From positions 310,001 to 374,000 of the forward strand of contig NC_008610.1 in the NCBI RefSeq assembly GCF_000015105.1: a stretch of 64,000 bases of DNA. Direction: 5' to 3'. The stretch comes from Candidatus Ruthia magnifica str. Cm (Calyptogena magnifica). GTDB taxonomy: Bacteria; Pseudomonadota; Gammaproteobacteria; PS1; Pseudothioglobaceae. Each line of letters opens with the position of its first letter. The stretch's first letter is position 1. The position numbers were made by a program, and so were the translations under genes. Shown piece by piece: positions 29,057 through 37,814 of this stretch. The notes beneath the pieces were generated by a model, which was not told where the DNA came from, made no database searches, and was given only the letters and a program-made list of their open reading frames with translations.

Positions 29057-30175
29057 TTATTTACTCGCTAAAATTTCCTTAAGCGCTGATAGACATAAAA
29101 TGATATTTTCTTTTCTTGAAGCATAACCCATTAAACCGATACGCCAAATTTTACCAGCATAAACACCAAGACCTGCGCCAATTTCAAGATTATAATCATT
29201 AAGTAGTGTGGCGCGAATTTGTACGTCGTCAACACCTTCAGGGATAAACACAGAATTTAATTGTGGTAAGCGATCTTTTTTATTTACTAAAAAGTTAATA
29301 CCCATTGCCTCTAAACCATCTCTTAACAGCTCGTGGTTTTTTTGATGACGCGTCCAAGAATTTTCAATACCTTCTTTCAATATCATCACTAATGATTCAT
29401 GTAAGCCGTATAGCGTATTAACAGGTGCAGTGTGGTGATAGGTACGTTTAGCGCCTTCACTCCAATATTCCATCACTAAATTAAGGTCTAAAAACCAACT
29501 GCTAACAGGTGTTTTTCGTATGCTAAGTTTTTTAATGGCACGCTCGCCAAAGCTGATAGGTGAAATACCTGGCATGGCAGATAAACATTTTTGTGTACCT
29601 GAATAAATCGCATCAATTTCCCATTCATCAACACGTAATTCAGTACCACCCAAAGAAGTAACTGCGTCAACAATGGTAATACAATCATACTGGTGCGCAA
29701 GTTTGCATAAGGTTTTGGCATCAGATTGTGCACCTGTTGAAGTCTCAGCATGCACAAAAGCAACAATACTGGCATCTGGGTTATTTTTTAAAGCTTCTTC
29801 TAGCTTGTTAGCACTAACCGCTTCACCCCAATTATCCTCAACAATAATTGCCTTACCCCCTAAACGAGTCACATTTTCTTTCATGCGCATGCCAAATACA
29901 CCATTAATACACACAATAACCTTATCATCAGGCTCAACTAAATTAGAGAAACAAGTTTCCATACCCGCAGAACCAGGTGCTGATACAGGTAGAGTCAATT
30001 TATTTCTAGTTTTAAAAATAGTTTTTAGGCCCTCTTTAGTCTCATCCATCATACTCACAAAAGCAGGGTCTAAATGCCCAATAGTAGGCCTTGCCATGGC
30101 GGATAAAATTCTTGGATGTACATCAGAAGGACCTGGCCCCATTAACGTTCTTACTGGTGGGTTAAATGATTGCAT
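29057..30175 (-). CDS. Serine/alanine-glyoxylate aminotransferase (class V, PLP)
   Basis: A 372-residue fold-type I PLP enzyme. It begins 'LMGPGPSDVHPRILSAMARP', a signature of the alanine/serine-glyoxylate aminotransferase group, has 'VDAVTSLGGTELRVDEWEID' with the cofactor Asp, and the Schiff-base Lys in 'SGTQKCLSAMPG'. It would convert glyoxylate to glycine. The glycolate oxidase genes glcDEF, which make glyoxylate, are next to it in divergent orientation about 0.8 kb away, so the two units form a photorespiration-like salvage route for an autotroph. Which amino donor it uses cannot be read from sequence. Confidence 0.9.
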   Translation of the reverse strand: MQSFNPPVRTLMGPGPSDVHPRILSAMARPTIGHLDPAFVSMMDETKEGLKTIFKTRNKLTLPVSAPGSAGMETCFSNLVEPDDKVIVCINGVFGMRMKENVTRLGGKAIIVEDNWGEAVSANKLEEALKNNPDASIVAFVHAETSTGAQSDAKTLCKLAHQYDCITIVDAVTSLGGTELRVDEWEIDAIYSGTQKCLSAMPGISPISFGERAIKKLSIRKTPVSSWFLDLNLVMEYWSEGAKRTYHHTAPVNTLYGLHESLVMILKEGIENSWTRHQKNHELLRDGLEAMGINFLVNKKDRLPQLNSVFIPEGVDDVQIRATLLNDYNLEIGAGLGVYAGKIWRIGLMGYASRKENIILCLSALKEILASK

Positions 30176-30509
30176 AATACTATAAGGATTAAAATAAATA
30201 AAAAACTATTATAATGGCTCGGATACCAATTATTTATGAATTATCGCTTACTTTATCTGAGGGTTTTGCGAATGATTATTATGTAAATATTGTCGATCAC
30301 CTTCAGAAAATAGAAATAATGAGCCATATTTAGACCAAGATTTAAAGGTATCTATTGGAGGGATGTTTATAACCTGAAAGGAAAATTAGAAAATAACTAA
30401 ATATCTAAAATTATTTTGACTCTAAAATGATTATTAATCAGAAATAATAGACAATGATATGTCAAAATACAGTTAATAATGATTTTTACAGTTAATTGAG
30501 AGAAATAAT
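30176..30509. other. Gap upstream of the aminotransferase, no recognisable gene
   Basis: This 334 bp AT-rich stretch should hold the promoter of the aminotransferase on the minus strand and that of the decayed antitoxin on the plus strand. Short open pieces such as 'SEGFANDYYVNIVDHLQK' occur but I cannot assign them. Confidence 0.35.
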
Positions 30510-30722
30510 ATGATTACAATATTGCCTAAAGATATGACAATGGTAGAGAAGTTATCTACTATGGGGATGCTTTGGAACGACTTGTGCCAGCACGGTTCGT
30601 TTGAATCGTCGAATTGGCATGAGTCTGTTTTAAATTTATGTGAAGAACAGTATGCAAGTGGTGTTTAGTTCTCTATGGACTGGGAGAGAGCTAAGCAACA
30701 AATACGTAATAAGATTGAATGA
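30510..30722 (+). pseudogene. Addiction-module antitoxin with one in-frame stop
   Basis: Reads 'MTMVEKLSTMGMLWNDLCQH', 'ESSNWHESVLNLCEEQYASG', then a TAG, then 'MDWERAKQQIRNKIE' and TGA, 71 codons in one frame. This follows the small helical addiction-module component family (EKLxxMExLWDDLCR, ESPxWHxxVLxER..RIASGE, DWExAKxxIR). One nonsense codon about three quarters through is the only visible lesion. The TGA overlaps the ATG of the toxin gene behind it, as in intact modules. Confidence 0.8.
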
Positions 30723-30995
30723 ACATAAAAATATTGCCGATAGCTAATGACGATTTACTTAATGGTCATCAATTTTATTAACAACAAGAAAAATTATATC
30801 CTTGATAGTTTGTTTTCAGATGTTGATTCACTACTTGTTTATCATGGAGTGTATTTAATTCTTTTTGGAAAATATCATTGCCTACTTTCAAAGTGTTTTT
30901 CTTTTTACTGTACAGTTAAAATCAGGGAAATTATTATTTATGCAGTACTTGATTGTCGAAAAGAGCCAGCTTGGATAGAAAGCAGATTTGACTAA
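30719..30995 (+). pseudogene. Frameshifted RelE/ParE-type toxin gene
   Basis: Starts 'MNIKILPIANDDLLNGHQFY', hits a stop, and continues in another frame with 'NYILDSLFSDVDSLLVYHGV', 'YLILFGKYHCLLSKCFSFYC', 'IIIYAVLDCRKEPAWIESRF'. These are the start, core and end of the RelE/ParE toxin family that pairs with this antitoxin type (end motif VYAVLDCRRDPAWI). The second frame is open from 30747 to the end, so only the N-terminus is broken. Its TAA overlaps the glcD ATG, so glcD may be translated by coupling from the relic. Confidence 0.82.
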
Positions 30996-32425
30996 TGAAA
31001 GTCATACAGCAACTTTTAACACAATTACCTAAGGGGATTGTCCTTACGGGTAAGGAAAACACTCGTCCGTTTGAGTGTGATGGTCTAAGTATGTATAGGC
31101 AAAATCCTTTGGCGGTGGTATTACCAGAGAATATTGCGCAAATTAAGCAAGTATTGAAAATTTGCAAAGTCAATAATACACCAGTGGTAACACGGGGTGC
31201 GGGGACGGGTTTGGCAGGTGGAGCAATGCCGCTTGAAAAATCAATTGTATTGGGCTTATCTAAGTTGAATCGGGTGATATTAATTGATGTGAAAAATCGG
31301 CTGGCTATAGTTGAGCCTGGTGTAAGAAATATCGCCATTAGTGAAGCAGTGGCACAGCACTGCCTTTATTATGCGCCTGATCCATCAAGTCAAATTATTT
31401 GTACAATTGGCGGAAATGTGGCTGAAAATTCTGGCGGAGTGCATTGTTTAAAATATGGATTAACGGTGCATAATGTTAAGGCAATTAAAATACTAACCAT
31501 TGATGGTGATGAGTTAATACTATCTCGTCAAGATGATGGACTGGGATTGTTAGCACTTATGAATGGTTCAGAAGGTTTGCTGGGCATTATTATTGAAATT
31601 ACAGTTAAACTTACACCAACACCTGTCCTTGCTAGAGTGGTAATGGCAGGATTTGGCTCTGTTAGAGATTGTGCCAATGTAGTGTCAGATATTATTAGGG
31701 ATGGTATTATTCCTGCTGGGTTAGAAATGATGGATAGTTTTGCTATTGAGGCAGCTGAAAGGTTTGCTAAAGTTGGTTATCCACTAGATGCTAAGGCGTT
31801 ATTGCTTTGTGAGCTTGATGGCACACAAGCACAAGTGCAATCAGAACTTGATCGTGTATTAAAAGTCTTATCAAGTGCATCGACTTTGAAAGTATCTGAA
31901 GGCGAAGAAGAGCGACTTAATTTTTGGAAAGGACGTAAGTCTGCTTTTCCTGCAGTAGGCAGATTGTCCCCTGATTATTATTGTATGGATGGCACGATTC
32001 CAAGGCGACATCTAGCAGATATGTTAGAAAAAATCAATGAGTTGAGTAGGAAATATCAACTCAGAGTCGCCAATGTTTTTCATGCAGGTGATGGCAATTT
32101 GCACCCGCTTATTTTGTACGATGCAAATATAGAAGGTGAATCAGAAAAAGTGGAAGAATTCGGCACTGAGATTTTAAAACTTAGCGTAGATATGGGTGGC
32201 ACTATCACAGGGGAGCATGGGGTGGGTGTTGAAAAATTAAATGCTATGTGTCATCAATTCAATGCAAAAGAATTGGCAATTTTTCACAAAATTAAATCTG
32301 TATTTGACCCTAAGTCTTTGCTCAATCCTGGAAAAGCTGTGCCAGAATTACATCGTTGTGCAGAATTGGGTGCGATGCATGTACATCATGGCAAATTGCC
32401 TTATCTTGAATTGGAACGCTTTTAA
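30995..32425 (+). CDS. glcD: Glycolate oxidase FAD subunit GlcD
   Basis: GlcD is the catalytic flavoprotein that oxidises glycolate to glyoxylate. The 476-residue protein has the PCMH-type FAD domain ('VVTRGAGTGLAGGAMPLEKS', 'APDPSSQIICTIGGNVAENS', 'YGLTVHNVKAI', 'SEGLLGIIIEITVKL') and the C-terminal 'FHAGDGNLHPLILYD' and 'TGEHGVGVEKL' with the metal and catalytic His residues. Length is near normal (about 499). It is the first gene of glcDEF; its stop shares one base with glcE. Confidence 0.95.
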   Translation: MKVIQQLLTQLPKGIVLTGKENTRPFECDGLSMYRQNPLAVVLPENIAQIKQVLKICKVNNTPVVTRGAGTGLAGGAMPLEKSIVLGLSKLNRVILIDVKNRLAIVEPGVRNIAISEAVAQHCLYYAPDPSSQIICTIGGNVAENSGGVHCLKYGLTVHNVKAIKILTIDGDELILSRQDDGLGLLALMNGSEGLLGIIIEITVKLTPTPVLARVVMAGFGSVRDCANVVSDIIRDGIIPAGLEMMDSFAIEAAERFAKVGYPLDAKALLLCELDGTQAQVQSELDRVLKVLSSASTLKVSEGEEERLNFWKGRKSAFPAVGRLSPDYYCMDGTIPRRHLADMLEKINELSRKYQLRVANVFHAGDGNLHPLILYDANIEGESEKVEEFGTEILKLSVDMGGTITGEHGVGVEKLNAMCHQFNAKELAIFHKIKSVFDPKSLLNPGKAVPELHRCAELGAMHVHHGKLPYLELERF

Positions 32426-32958
32426 TGTCAAATCGAATTATTCAATTACAAGAACTGATTAAAGATGCTAATAATTTACATATTAATAGTGAATGGCTAG
32501 CACATGTAGGTGTGATTGAATATTTTCCAGAAGAGTTGGTCATTACAATCAAAGCTGGTACCAAAATTAGTGACATTCAAATGAAACTAGCTAAGCATAA
32601 CCAAACGTTGCCATTTTTTATAAAAATAGCTGATATGAGCATTGGTGCTGCTTATGCACAAGGTGCTCAGGATTTGTCAGATTGCGTGCTGGGTGTTAAA
32701 ATTATCGATGGTACTGGAGAATATTTAAATTTTGGTGGTCAGGTGATGAAAAATGTAGCAGGCTATGATGTGGCACGTTTACTGGTTGGCTCAAAAGGTA
32801 AGTTAGCTTTAATTACACAAATTAGTTTTAAGGTCATCCCAATTTCGTATATTACTCAGTTATCAGCATCTATTAAACGAACAACTACCTCGCAGTTGCG
32901 TCAACAAATTGAGAGAAAATTAAAACAAGTATTTGATCCTAGAGGAATTTTTCACTAA
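32425..32958 (+). CDS. glcE: Glycolate oxidase subunit GlcE, much shortened
   Basis: GlcE is the second FAD-binding subunit of glycolate oxidase, normally about 350 residues. This frame has 177. The N-terminal FAD-domain core is recognisable ('ELVITIKAGTKISDIQMKLA', 'DCVLGVKIIDGTGEYLNFGG', 'QVMKNVAGYDVARLLVGSKG', 'ITQISFKVIP'), but the usual glycine-rich 'GSNSK' segment near the start is gone, the GGA..G loop is reduced, and about 150 residues after 'KVIP' are missing. The extreme end, 'RKLKQVFDPRGIFH', is kept without the 'NPGR'. So several deletions occurred while the frame stayed open. It touches both neighbours (1 bp overlaps). Confidence 0.85.
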   Translation: MSNRIIQLQELIKDANNLHINSEWLAHVGVIEYFPEELVITIKAGTKISDIQMKLAKHNQTLPFFIKIADMSIGAAYAQGAQDLSDCVLGVKIIDGTGEYLNFGGQVMKNVAGYDVARLLVGSKGKLALITQISFKVIPISYITQLSASIKRTTTSQLRQQIERKLKQVFDPRGIFH

Positions 32959-34082
32959 TGCGAACCATTGATATTCAAAATCTTAAAGCTAATGATATTA
33001 TTAGAAAATGTGTCCATTGTGGATTTTGTCTAGCTACTTGTCCGACTTATCAATTATTAGGCGATGAATTAGATTCACCTCGTGGACGTATTTATTTGAT
33101 TAAGTCGGCTTTGGAAAATCATCATTTTTCCAAGCAAAGTATTATTCGTTTGGATCGTTGTTTAACATGCAGGTCATGTGAAACCACTTGTCCATCAGGT
33201 GTTGAATATGGTCAATTAGTAAATATTGGGCGTGAATTTGTAGAACAAAAACGTCCATTTTGGCAAAAGGTATCTCGATACTTTATTCGTCAATTTTTAA
33301 CCACTCCTATTTTATTTAATCCAATTGGGTTTATTTTTAGGCATTCTAAAATAAAAGGAAAACCTATTAAACCTATTGTAAAAATTGGCAAAGTTTTGTT
33401 GTTAGGTGGTTGTGTGCAATCTGTACTTGCGCCTAATATTAACCATAGCATTAAAAATATTCTAGCAAAATTAGGTTATGAAACTGTAGAAACACCACAA
33501 AAACAATGTTGTGGTGCGATTGATCAACATTTAAGTGCTAGTCACGATGCCTTGGCTAAAATCAAGCGAAATATTGATGCTTGGCTTAAAATTGAGTCTG
33601 AGGTAATTATCTCTAGTGCTAGTGGTTGTGGATTAATGGTTAAAGATTACGTTTCTATGTTTGAAGTATTAGACCCTTATTATCAAAAAGCACAGCTTAT
33701 TGTTAATAAGACTAAAGACATTGCTGAGTTTTTGTCTGATAAAGATTTAAGTCAGCTTAATTTAGAGAAAGTTAATATTTCTTATCACGAGCCTTGTACA
33801 TTACAACACGGACAACAATTAGGCGGATTGGTTGATTCTATTTTAAATTTACTTGGTTATCAGCAAACACCTATTGTTGATTCACATTTATGTTGTGGTT
33901 CAGCGGGTACTTATTCAATTTTTCAGCCGAAACTCTCTCAACAGTTAAAAATTAACAAGTTACAAAACTTGCAATCAGATAATCCAGAAGTGATTGTTAC
34001 TGCAAATATAGGTTGCTTAATACACTTACAAAAAGGCACTAAAATACCTATTAAACATTGGGTAGAATTATTAGACAATTAG
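32958..34082 (+). CDS. glcF: Glycolate oxidase iron-sulfur subunit GlcF
   Basis: GlcF passes electrons from the flavin subunits to the quinone pool. The 374-residue protein has two [4Fe-4S] motifs, 'CVHCGFCLATCPTYQLLGDE' and 'CLTCRSCETTCPSGVEYG', followed by two CCG domains: 'CCGAIDQHLSASHDAL' with an upstream 'GGCVQSVLAPN', and 'SYHEPCTLQHGQQLG' with 'CCGSAGTYSIFQP'. All motifs are complete. Last gene of glcDEF. Confidence 0.95.
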   Translation: MRTIDIQNLKANDIIRKCVHCGFCLATCPTYQLLGDELDSPRGRIYLIKSALENHHFSKQSIIRLDRCLTCRSCETTCPSGVEYGQLVNIGREFVEQKRPFWQKVSRYFIRQFLTTPILFNPIGFIFRHSKIKGKPIKPIVKIGKVLLLGGCVQSVLAPNINHSIKNILAKLGYETVETPQKQCCGAIDQHLSASHDALAKIKRNIDAWLKIESEVIISSASGCGLMVKDYVSMFEVLDPYYQKAQLIVNKTKDIAEFLSDKDLSQLNLEKVNISYHEPCTLQHGQQLGGLVDSILNLLGYQQTPIVDSHLCCGSAGTYSIFQPKLSQQLKINKLQNLQSDNPEVIVTANIGCLIHLQKGTKIPIKHWVELLDN

Positions 34083-34179
34083 AATAAAAAATTATGTAAA
34101 AAACTTTAAGCAACTATTTAAAACAAAATAAACTATTTTTAATGCTAGTAATGGATTATCAAAAGTATCAGACATTGAA

Positions 34180-34475
34180 TAATACAGGAAAGATTGTAAA
34201 TGTTGAAACGATATAGGTTATTCGAAACTTAGAGTAAGACAAGGGTGTCATAATTTATAACAATGCTCAAGAAATGTTTGATGATTTGAAATCAATTATG
34301 AATAATTTAGTTGGTAATGTTATTTTGTATGAAAAGATATTTGACACATAAGTTAGTAGGTGAATGATTGGGTTATCAAGAGTATCATTTAAAAGAAAAT
34401 TGGTTACTAATTTTCAGGATATTGAAAAATTAATTTTGCTAGACTTGACATATACTATGTATGATTGGATTATTA
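34180..34475 (+). pseudogene. Decayed YafQ/RelE-family toxin
   Basis: Two frames together give 'AQEMFDDLKSIMNNLVGN', then after a shift 'LTHKLVGE', stop, 'LGYQEYHLKENWLLIFRI', then after a further shift 'EKLILLDLTYTMYDW'. The central part follows the YafQ family 'DHPLxGxWxGYRExHIxPDWLLIYKI' followed by 'LxLxRTGxHSDLF'. No antitoxin is readable upstream. Between glcF and this relic (34083-34180) nothing else is visible. Confidence 0.65.
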
Positions 34476-34509
34476 TCAAGATAATGTCTTGCAAAAATAT
34501 TATTTAATT

Positions 34510-34809
34510 TCAAGTTCAATCAACGGTGTGGTCGAGGTATAAAGTTTGTTTTGTATATCAATTGTACGATTTAAAATCAGTGAAAAAATTGGTAATAATG
34601 TAGAATTAGGTTATATTTATTCAAAATAATTATTTAACGAATAAACTGATAGAAATTGGATATTAATTTGAATTTTATAACTTGATGGGATCGAAGAACA
34701 TAATAAAAATACGTAAAGACTAGACTGTATTCGTATGCAAAATCAAGATATTGCTGAATTATTTGAAAAGATTCACATAGGAGAAGATGTTGCTATAATT
34801 GAAGGATGA
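34510..34809 (+). pseudogene. Decayed L,D-transpeptidase (YkuD domain)
   Basis: A single frame of 100 codons, interrupted by about seven stops, reads 'SSSINGVVEV', 'VRFKISEKIGNNVELGYIYS', 'DRNWILI', 'LDGIEEHNKNT', 'RLDCIRMQNQDIAELFEKIH' and 'IGEDVAIIEG', TGA. This is the YkuD order: the S..NG.GE start, G.F.I..KIG, ILT..L.L.GLE, and the active-site 'SHGCIRMxNxDIxELF' in which Cys survives but the SHG is lost. The catalytic-His segment is deleted. Its TGA overlaps the ATG of the rhodanese gene, which shows the intact ancestor was translationally coupled to it. Confidence 0.78.
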
Positions 34810-35219
34810 ATCAGTTAATAGAATACCTGCCAAAAAAAGCTTTTGAACGCCTACAAGTCAATCAAAATGCCATTTTGATTGATGTGCGTTGTGAGGCAGA
34901 AAATAAATTTGTTGGTAGACCTATTGAATGTATTTTTATACCTTGGCTTGATGACCCTGATTGGAAACCTAATGAGGGCAAATTTATTGCTGCTATTAAG
35001 CGTTTTGTTGGAAATAAAAACAACGGTTTGGAACGCGAAATTATTTTAATTTGTCGTAGTGGTTACCGTTCAAATGATGCAGGAAAATGCTTAATTGAAA
35101 ATGGCTTTACTAATGTAGCACATGTGGTTAGTGGTTTTGAAGGGGGTCTTGATGAAAATGACCAGCGAGGTAACTTAAATGGTTGGCGTCATAATGGTAT
35201 GCCTTGGTTGCAATGTTAG
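34806..35219 (+). CDS. Rhodanese-like sulfurtransferase domain protein
   Basis: A single-domain 137-residue rhodanese: 'NAILIDVRCEAENKFVGRPI' near the start, then the active-site loop 'ILICRSGYRSNDAGKCLIEN' with the persulfide Cys, and 'VVSGFEGGLDENDQ'. Such proteins move sulfane sulfur in the cytosol, a sensible trait in a sulfur oxidiser. The start overlaps the dead L,D-transpeptidase and its stop abuts the ampG start. Confidence 0.9.
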   Translation: MNQLIEYLPKKAFERLQVNQNAILIDVRCEAENKFVGRPIECIFIPWLDDPDWKPNEGKFIAAIKRFVGNKNNGLEREIILICRSGYRSNDAGKCLIENGFTNVAHVVSGFEGGLDENDQRGNLNGWRHNGMPWLQC

Positions 35220-36521
35220 GTGAGTAAAATACTAAGCGCCTACCTGGATAAACGTATGTTGTTTATCTTTTTAAATGGTATTGCTAGTGGTTTTCCGTGG
35301 GTGATTATCGGTTCAGCAATGACTTTGTGGCTTAAAGATGCTGGACTGACGCGCACGGCAATCGGTTTTTTTGGCTCAATTTTTTTTGTTTATTCCATTA
35401 ATTGGTTATGGGCACCATTACTTGATAAAATTAAAATTCCATTTTTTAAAACACTTGGTTTTAGACGTAGTTGGTTACTACTTTTACAGATTTTATTGTT
35501 TATTTTAATCATCGCTATATCATGGACAGATCCTAAAATAAGCATTGTTTGGGTGTCATTAATAGCGTTATTAATCGTTATCACCTCAGCCACTCAAGAT
35601 ATTGTTATTGATGCTTATCGCATTGAAATAATTAGCGAAAATAAGGATGGAAAAATTGCTGCTGCTGCTGCCGTTTCAACAAGTGGTTGGTGGTTTGGCT
35701 TTGGATTTTTAGGTGCATTTGCGTTTTACTTAGCAGATTATTCTAATAATTGGTCAATGGTGTATTTTGTTATGAGTTTTTTTGTGCTAGGCTTTATACT
35801 AGCAACATTGCTCATGCCAAAGGAAGTGCATTCAAATCAAACAGTCACTAACACACCAAAGCAATGGCTAGACGAGACTTTCTTTAGTCCGTTTAAAGAT
35901 TTTTTTAACCGCTTTGGCATAACGGCTATTTTAATTTTATTGTTCATTATGTTTTTTAAAATCGGAGAGGCGTTTCTTGGGAAAATGTCATTGGTTTTTT
36001 ATGATGATATCGGTCTTTCTAAGACTGATATAGCCACTTATTCAAAACTTCTAGGCTCAACTTTGACTATTATTTTTTCAATTATTGCAAGTTTTGTTAG
36101 CATTCGTTTTGGACTTCTTAAGGGCTTATTTATTGGTGGCGTGTCAATGGCGCTTACTAATTTGATGTATAGTTATCTAGCAACAATTGGTGCAGATAAG
36201 GAGTTTCTAGCATTAACCATATTTTTAGATAATTTCACTTCTGCCTTTTCAACTGTGACATTTGTGGCGTTCATTTCCTATTTGGTTAATAAAACTTATA
36301 CTGCTACACAATATGCTTTAATGTCTTCTATGGGTAATTTGGGCAAAATTTTATTTGCCAGCAGCAGTGGCTTGTTGGTAGATAGCTTAGAAGGTAAGGA
36401 TTGGGTCATTGCTTTTGGCGGTGAATGGGCGGTATTTTTTGCCATTACGACACTCATGGTAATTCCTAGCCTTATTATGCTATTTTGGATTGGTAAAAAA
36501 TTTAAAGATTTATTTATATGA
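35220..36521 (+). CDS. ampG: AmpG-type muropeptide permease (MFS)
   Basis: A 433-residue, about 12-helix major-facilitator protein. 'MLFIFLNGIASGFPWVIIGS', 'NWLWAPLLDKI', 'SATQDIVIDAYRIEI' and 'AAAAAVSTSGWWFGFG' match AmpG permeases, which import GlcNAc-anhydroMurNAc peptides for wall recycling. The frame opens with GTG directly after the rhodanese TAG; an internal ATG at 35256 is an alternative. It overlaps nagZ by 4 bp, and NagZ acts on the imported substrate, which supports the assignment over a generic MFS. Confidence 0.88.
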   Translation: MSKILSAYLDKRMLFIFLNGIASGFPWVIIGSAMTLWLKDAGLTRTAIGFFGSIFFVYSINWLWAPLLDKIKIPFFKTLGFRRSWLLLLQILLFILIIAISWTDPKISIVWVSLIALLIVITSATQDIVIDAYRIEIISENKDGKIAAAAAVSTSGWWFGFGFLGAFAFYLADYSNNWSMVYFVMSFFVLGFILATLLMPKEVHSNQTVTNTPKQWLDETFFSPFKDFFNRFGITAILILLFIMFFKIGEAFLGKMSLVFYDDIGLSKTDIATYSKLLGSTLTIIFSIIASFVSIRFGLLKGLFIGGVSMALTNLMYSYLATIGADKEFLALTIFLDNFTSAFSTVTFVAFISYLVNKTYTATQYALMSSMGNLGKILFASSSGLLVDSLEGKDWVIAFGGEWAVFFAITTLMVIPSLIMLFWIGKKFKDLFI

Positions 36522-37501
36522 TGGGTCCTATTATGATGGATGTGTCAGGATTGGCATTGACCACACAAGAGAAACAACAATTGATTAAGCCATCTATTGG
36601 TGGTGTTATTTTGTTTGGGCGTAATTTTGAATCTATTGAACAAGTAACTTTATTAATTAAAGACATTCGTCAAGTTAACCAAAACTTACTGATTGCTGTT
36701 GATCATGAAGGTGGGAGAGTACAGCGTTTTCGATACGGATTTACTCATCTACCAGCCATGTCAAAATTAGGTGCATTGTATGATAAAAATCCAGATATAG
36801 TGATAGATAAAGCATTTTCTTGTGGTTTTGTCTTAGCATATGAGTTGTTGGACATTGGTGTAGATTTTTCTTTTGCACCTGTGTTGGATATTAACTATGA
36901 TACTTCCCAAGTGATTGGCGACAGAGCTTTTCATTCTAATCCTGATGTGATTGTAAAATTAGCAGGCAGTTTAATTAGTGGCATGCACAAAGCGGGTATG
37001 AAATGTGTTGGCAAGCATTTTCCAGGGCATGGATTTGTTACGGCAGATTCACACATTGACTTGCCAATAGATGATAGACCAATGAGTGATTTGTTACAAG
37101 ATATGAAACCCTTTAAGAGATTAATTAACCATGGACTTGATGCGCTCATGTATGCTCATGTTGTTTATACTCAAGTAGATGACAAAATAGCAGGATTCTC
37201 CTCTAAGTGGATTAAAGATATTTTGCAAAATCAACTCAAATTTAAAGGTGTTATTTTTAGTGATGATTTATCTATGCAGAGTGCACATTTCATTAAAGAT
37301 ATAACCAATAGAGTGAAAACATCATTAGATAGCGGTTGTGACATGGTACTTATATGCAACCATCCAGAATTTGTTGCACAAATCATTGATAAAGATTGGG
37401 GCGTGAGTAAAAAATTACAATCAATGCAAGGTTTTTATAAGTTTAAATCAGATAAAATTAACCATCAACAACATTTAGCAAGCATTAGAGATTTATTATG
37501 A
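36518..37501 (+). CDS. nagZ: Beta-N-acetylhexosaminidase NagZ
   Basis: NagZ (glycoside hydrolase family 3) removes GlcNAc from GlcNAc-anhydroMurNAc peptides in the cytosol. The 327-residue protein has 'LLIAVDHEGGRVQRFRYGFT', the substrate-binding and acid/base loop 'KCVGKHFPGHGFVTADSHID', and the nucleophile region 'GVIFSDDLSMQSAHF'. All catalytic elements are present. It overlaps ampG and the next small gene by 4 bp each, forming a recycling operon. Confidence 0.96.
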   Translation: MMGPIMMDVSGLALTTQEKQQLIKPSIGGVILFGRNFESIEQVTLLIKDIRQVNQNLLIAVDHEGGRVQRFRYGFTHLPAMSKLGALYDKNPDIVIDKAFSCGFVLAYELLDIGVDFSFAPVLDINYDTSQVIGDRAFHSNPDVIVKLAGSLISGMHKAGMKCVGKHFPGHGFVTADSHIDLPIDDRPMSDLLQDMKPFKRLINHGLDALMYAHVVYTQVDDKIAGFSSKWIKDILQNQLKFKGVIFSDDLSMQSAHFIKDITNRVKTSLDSGCDMVLICNHPEFVAQIIDKDWGVSKKLQSMQGFYKFKSDKINHQQHLASIRDLL

Positions 37502-37773
37502 ACAATGACAACACACAAAATTTTGAAATTAAGCTTCTAGGCGCAGTCAGAAAAACCCTTATTGCTGTTGCTAAAGACACCATGACCAAACCAGGATTAA
37601 AACACCCACTTAGCCAAGTAACGCAAAAAATGATAACCGATTGTTTAGATATCGTAACTAGTAGACAAATCGCTATTGAAAAATCCTTAGGTACGCACAC
37701 TAGGATGAAGCCTGTTTATACTGATGAACAGGTTGTGCAAAGTTTTTCAGTTGATGATTTGAAAAAAGCTTGA
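37498..37773 (+). CDS. Conserved small protein of unknown function
   Basis: A soluble, largely helical 91-residue protein with 'LKHPLSQVTQKMITDCLDIV' and 'TSRQIAIEKSLG' in the middle. I recognise no motif of known function. It overlaps the end of nagZ by 4 bp, so it is translated with the wall-recycling genes. It has no signal peptide or membrane segment. Coding composition and coupling make it a real gene. Confidence 0.75.
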   Translation: MNNDNTQNFEIKLLGAVRKTLIAVAKDTMTKPGLKHPLSQVTQKMITDCLDIVTSRQIAIEKSLGTHTRMKPVYTDEQVVQSFSVDDLKKA

Positions 37774-37814
37774 ATTAAAAACAATGTAATTACTGTTAAT
37801 TTTATTCTTACAGT

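Noticed and set aside
30747-30995. The 82-codon frame as an independent intact gene
   Set aside because: Its first residues are an out-of-frame reading of the toxin N-terminus; family alignment shows the true start at 30719 and a frameshift.
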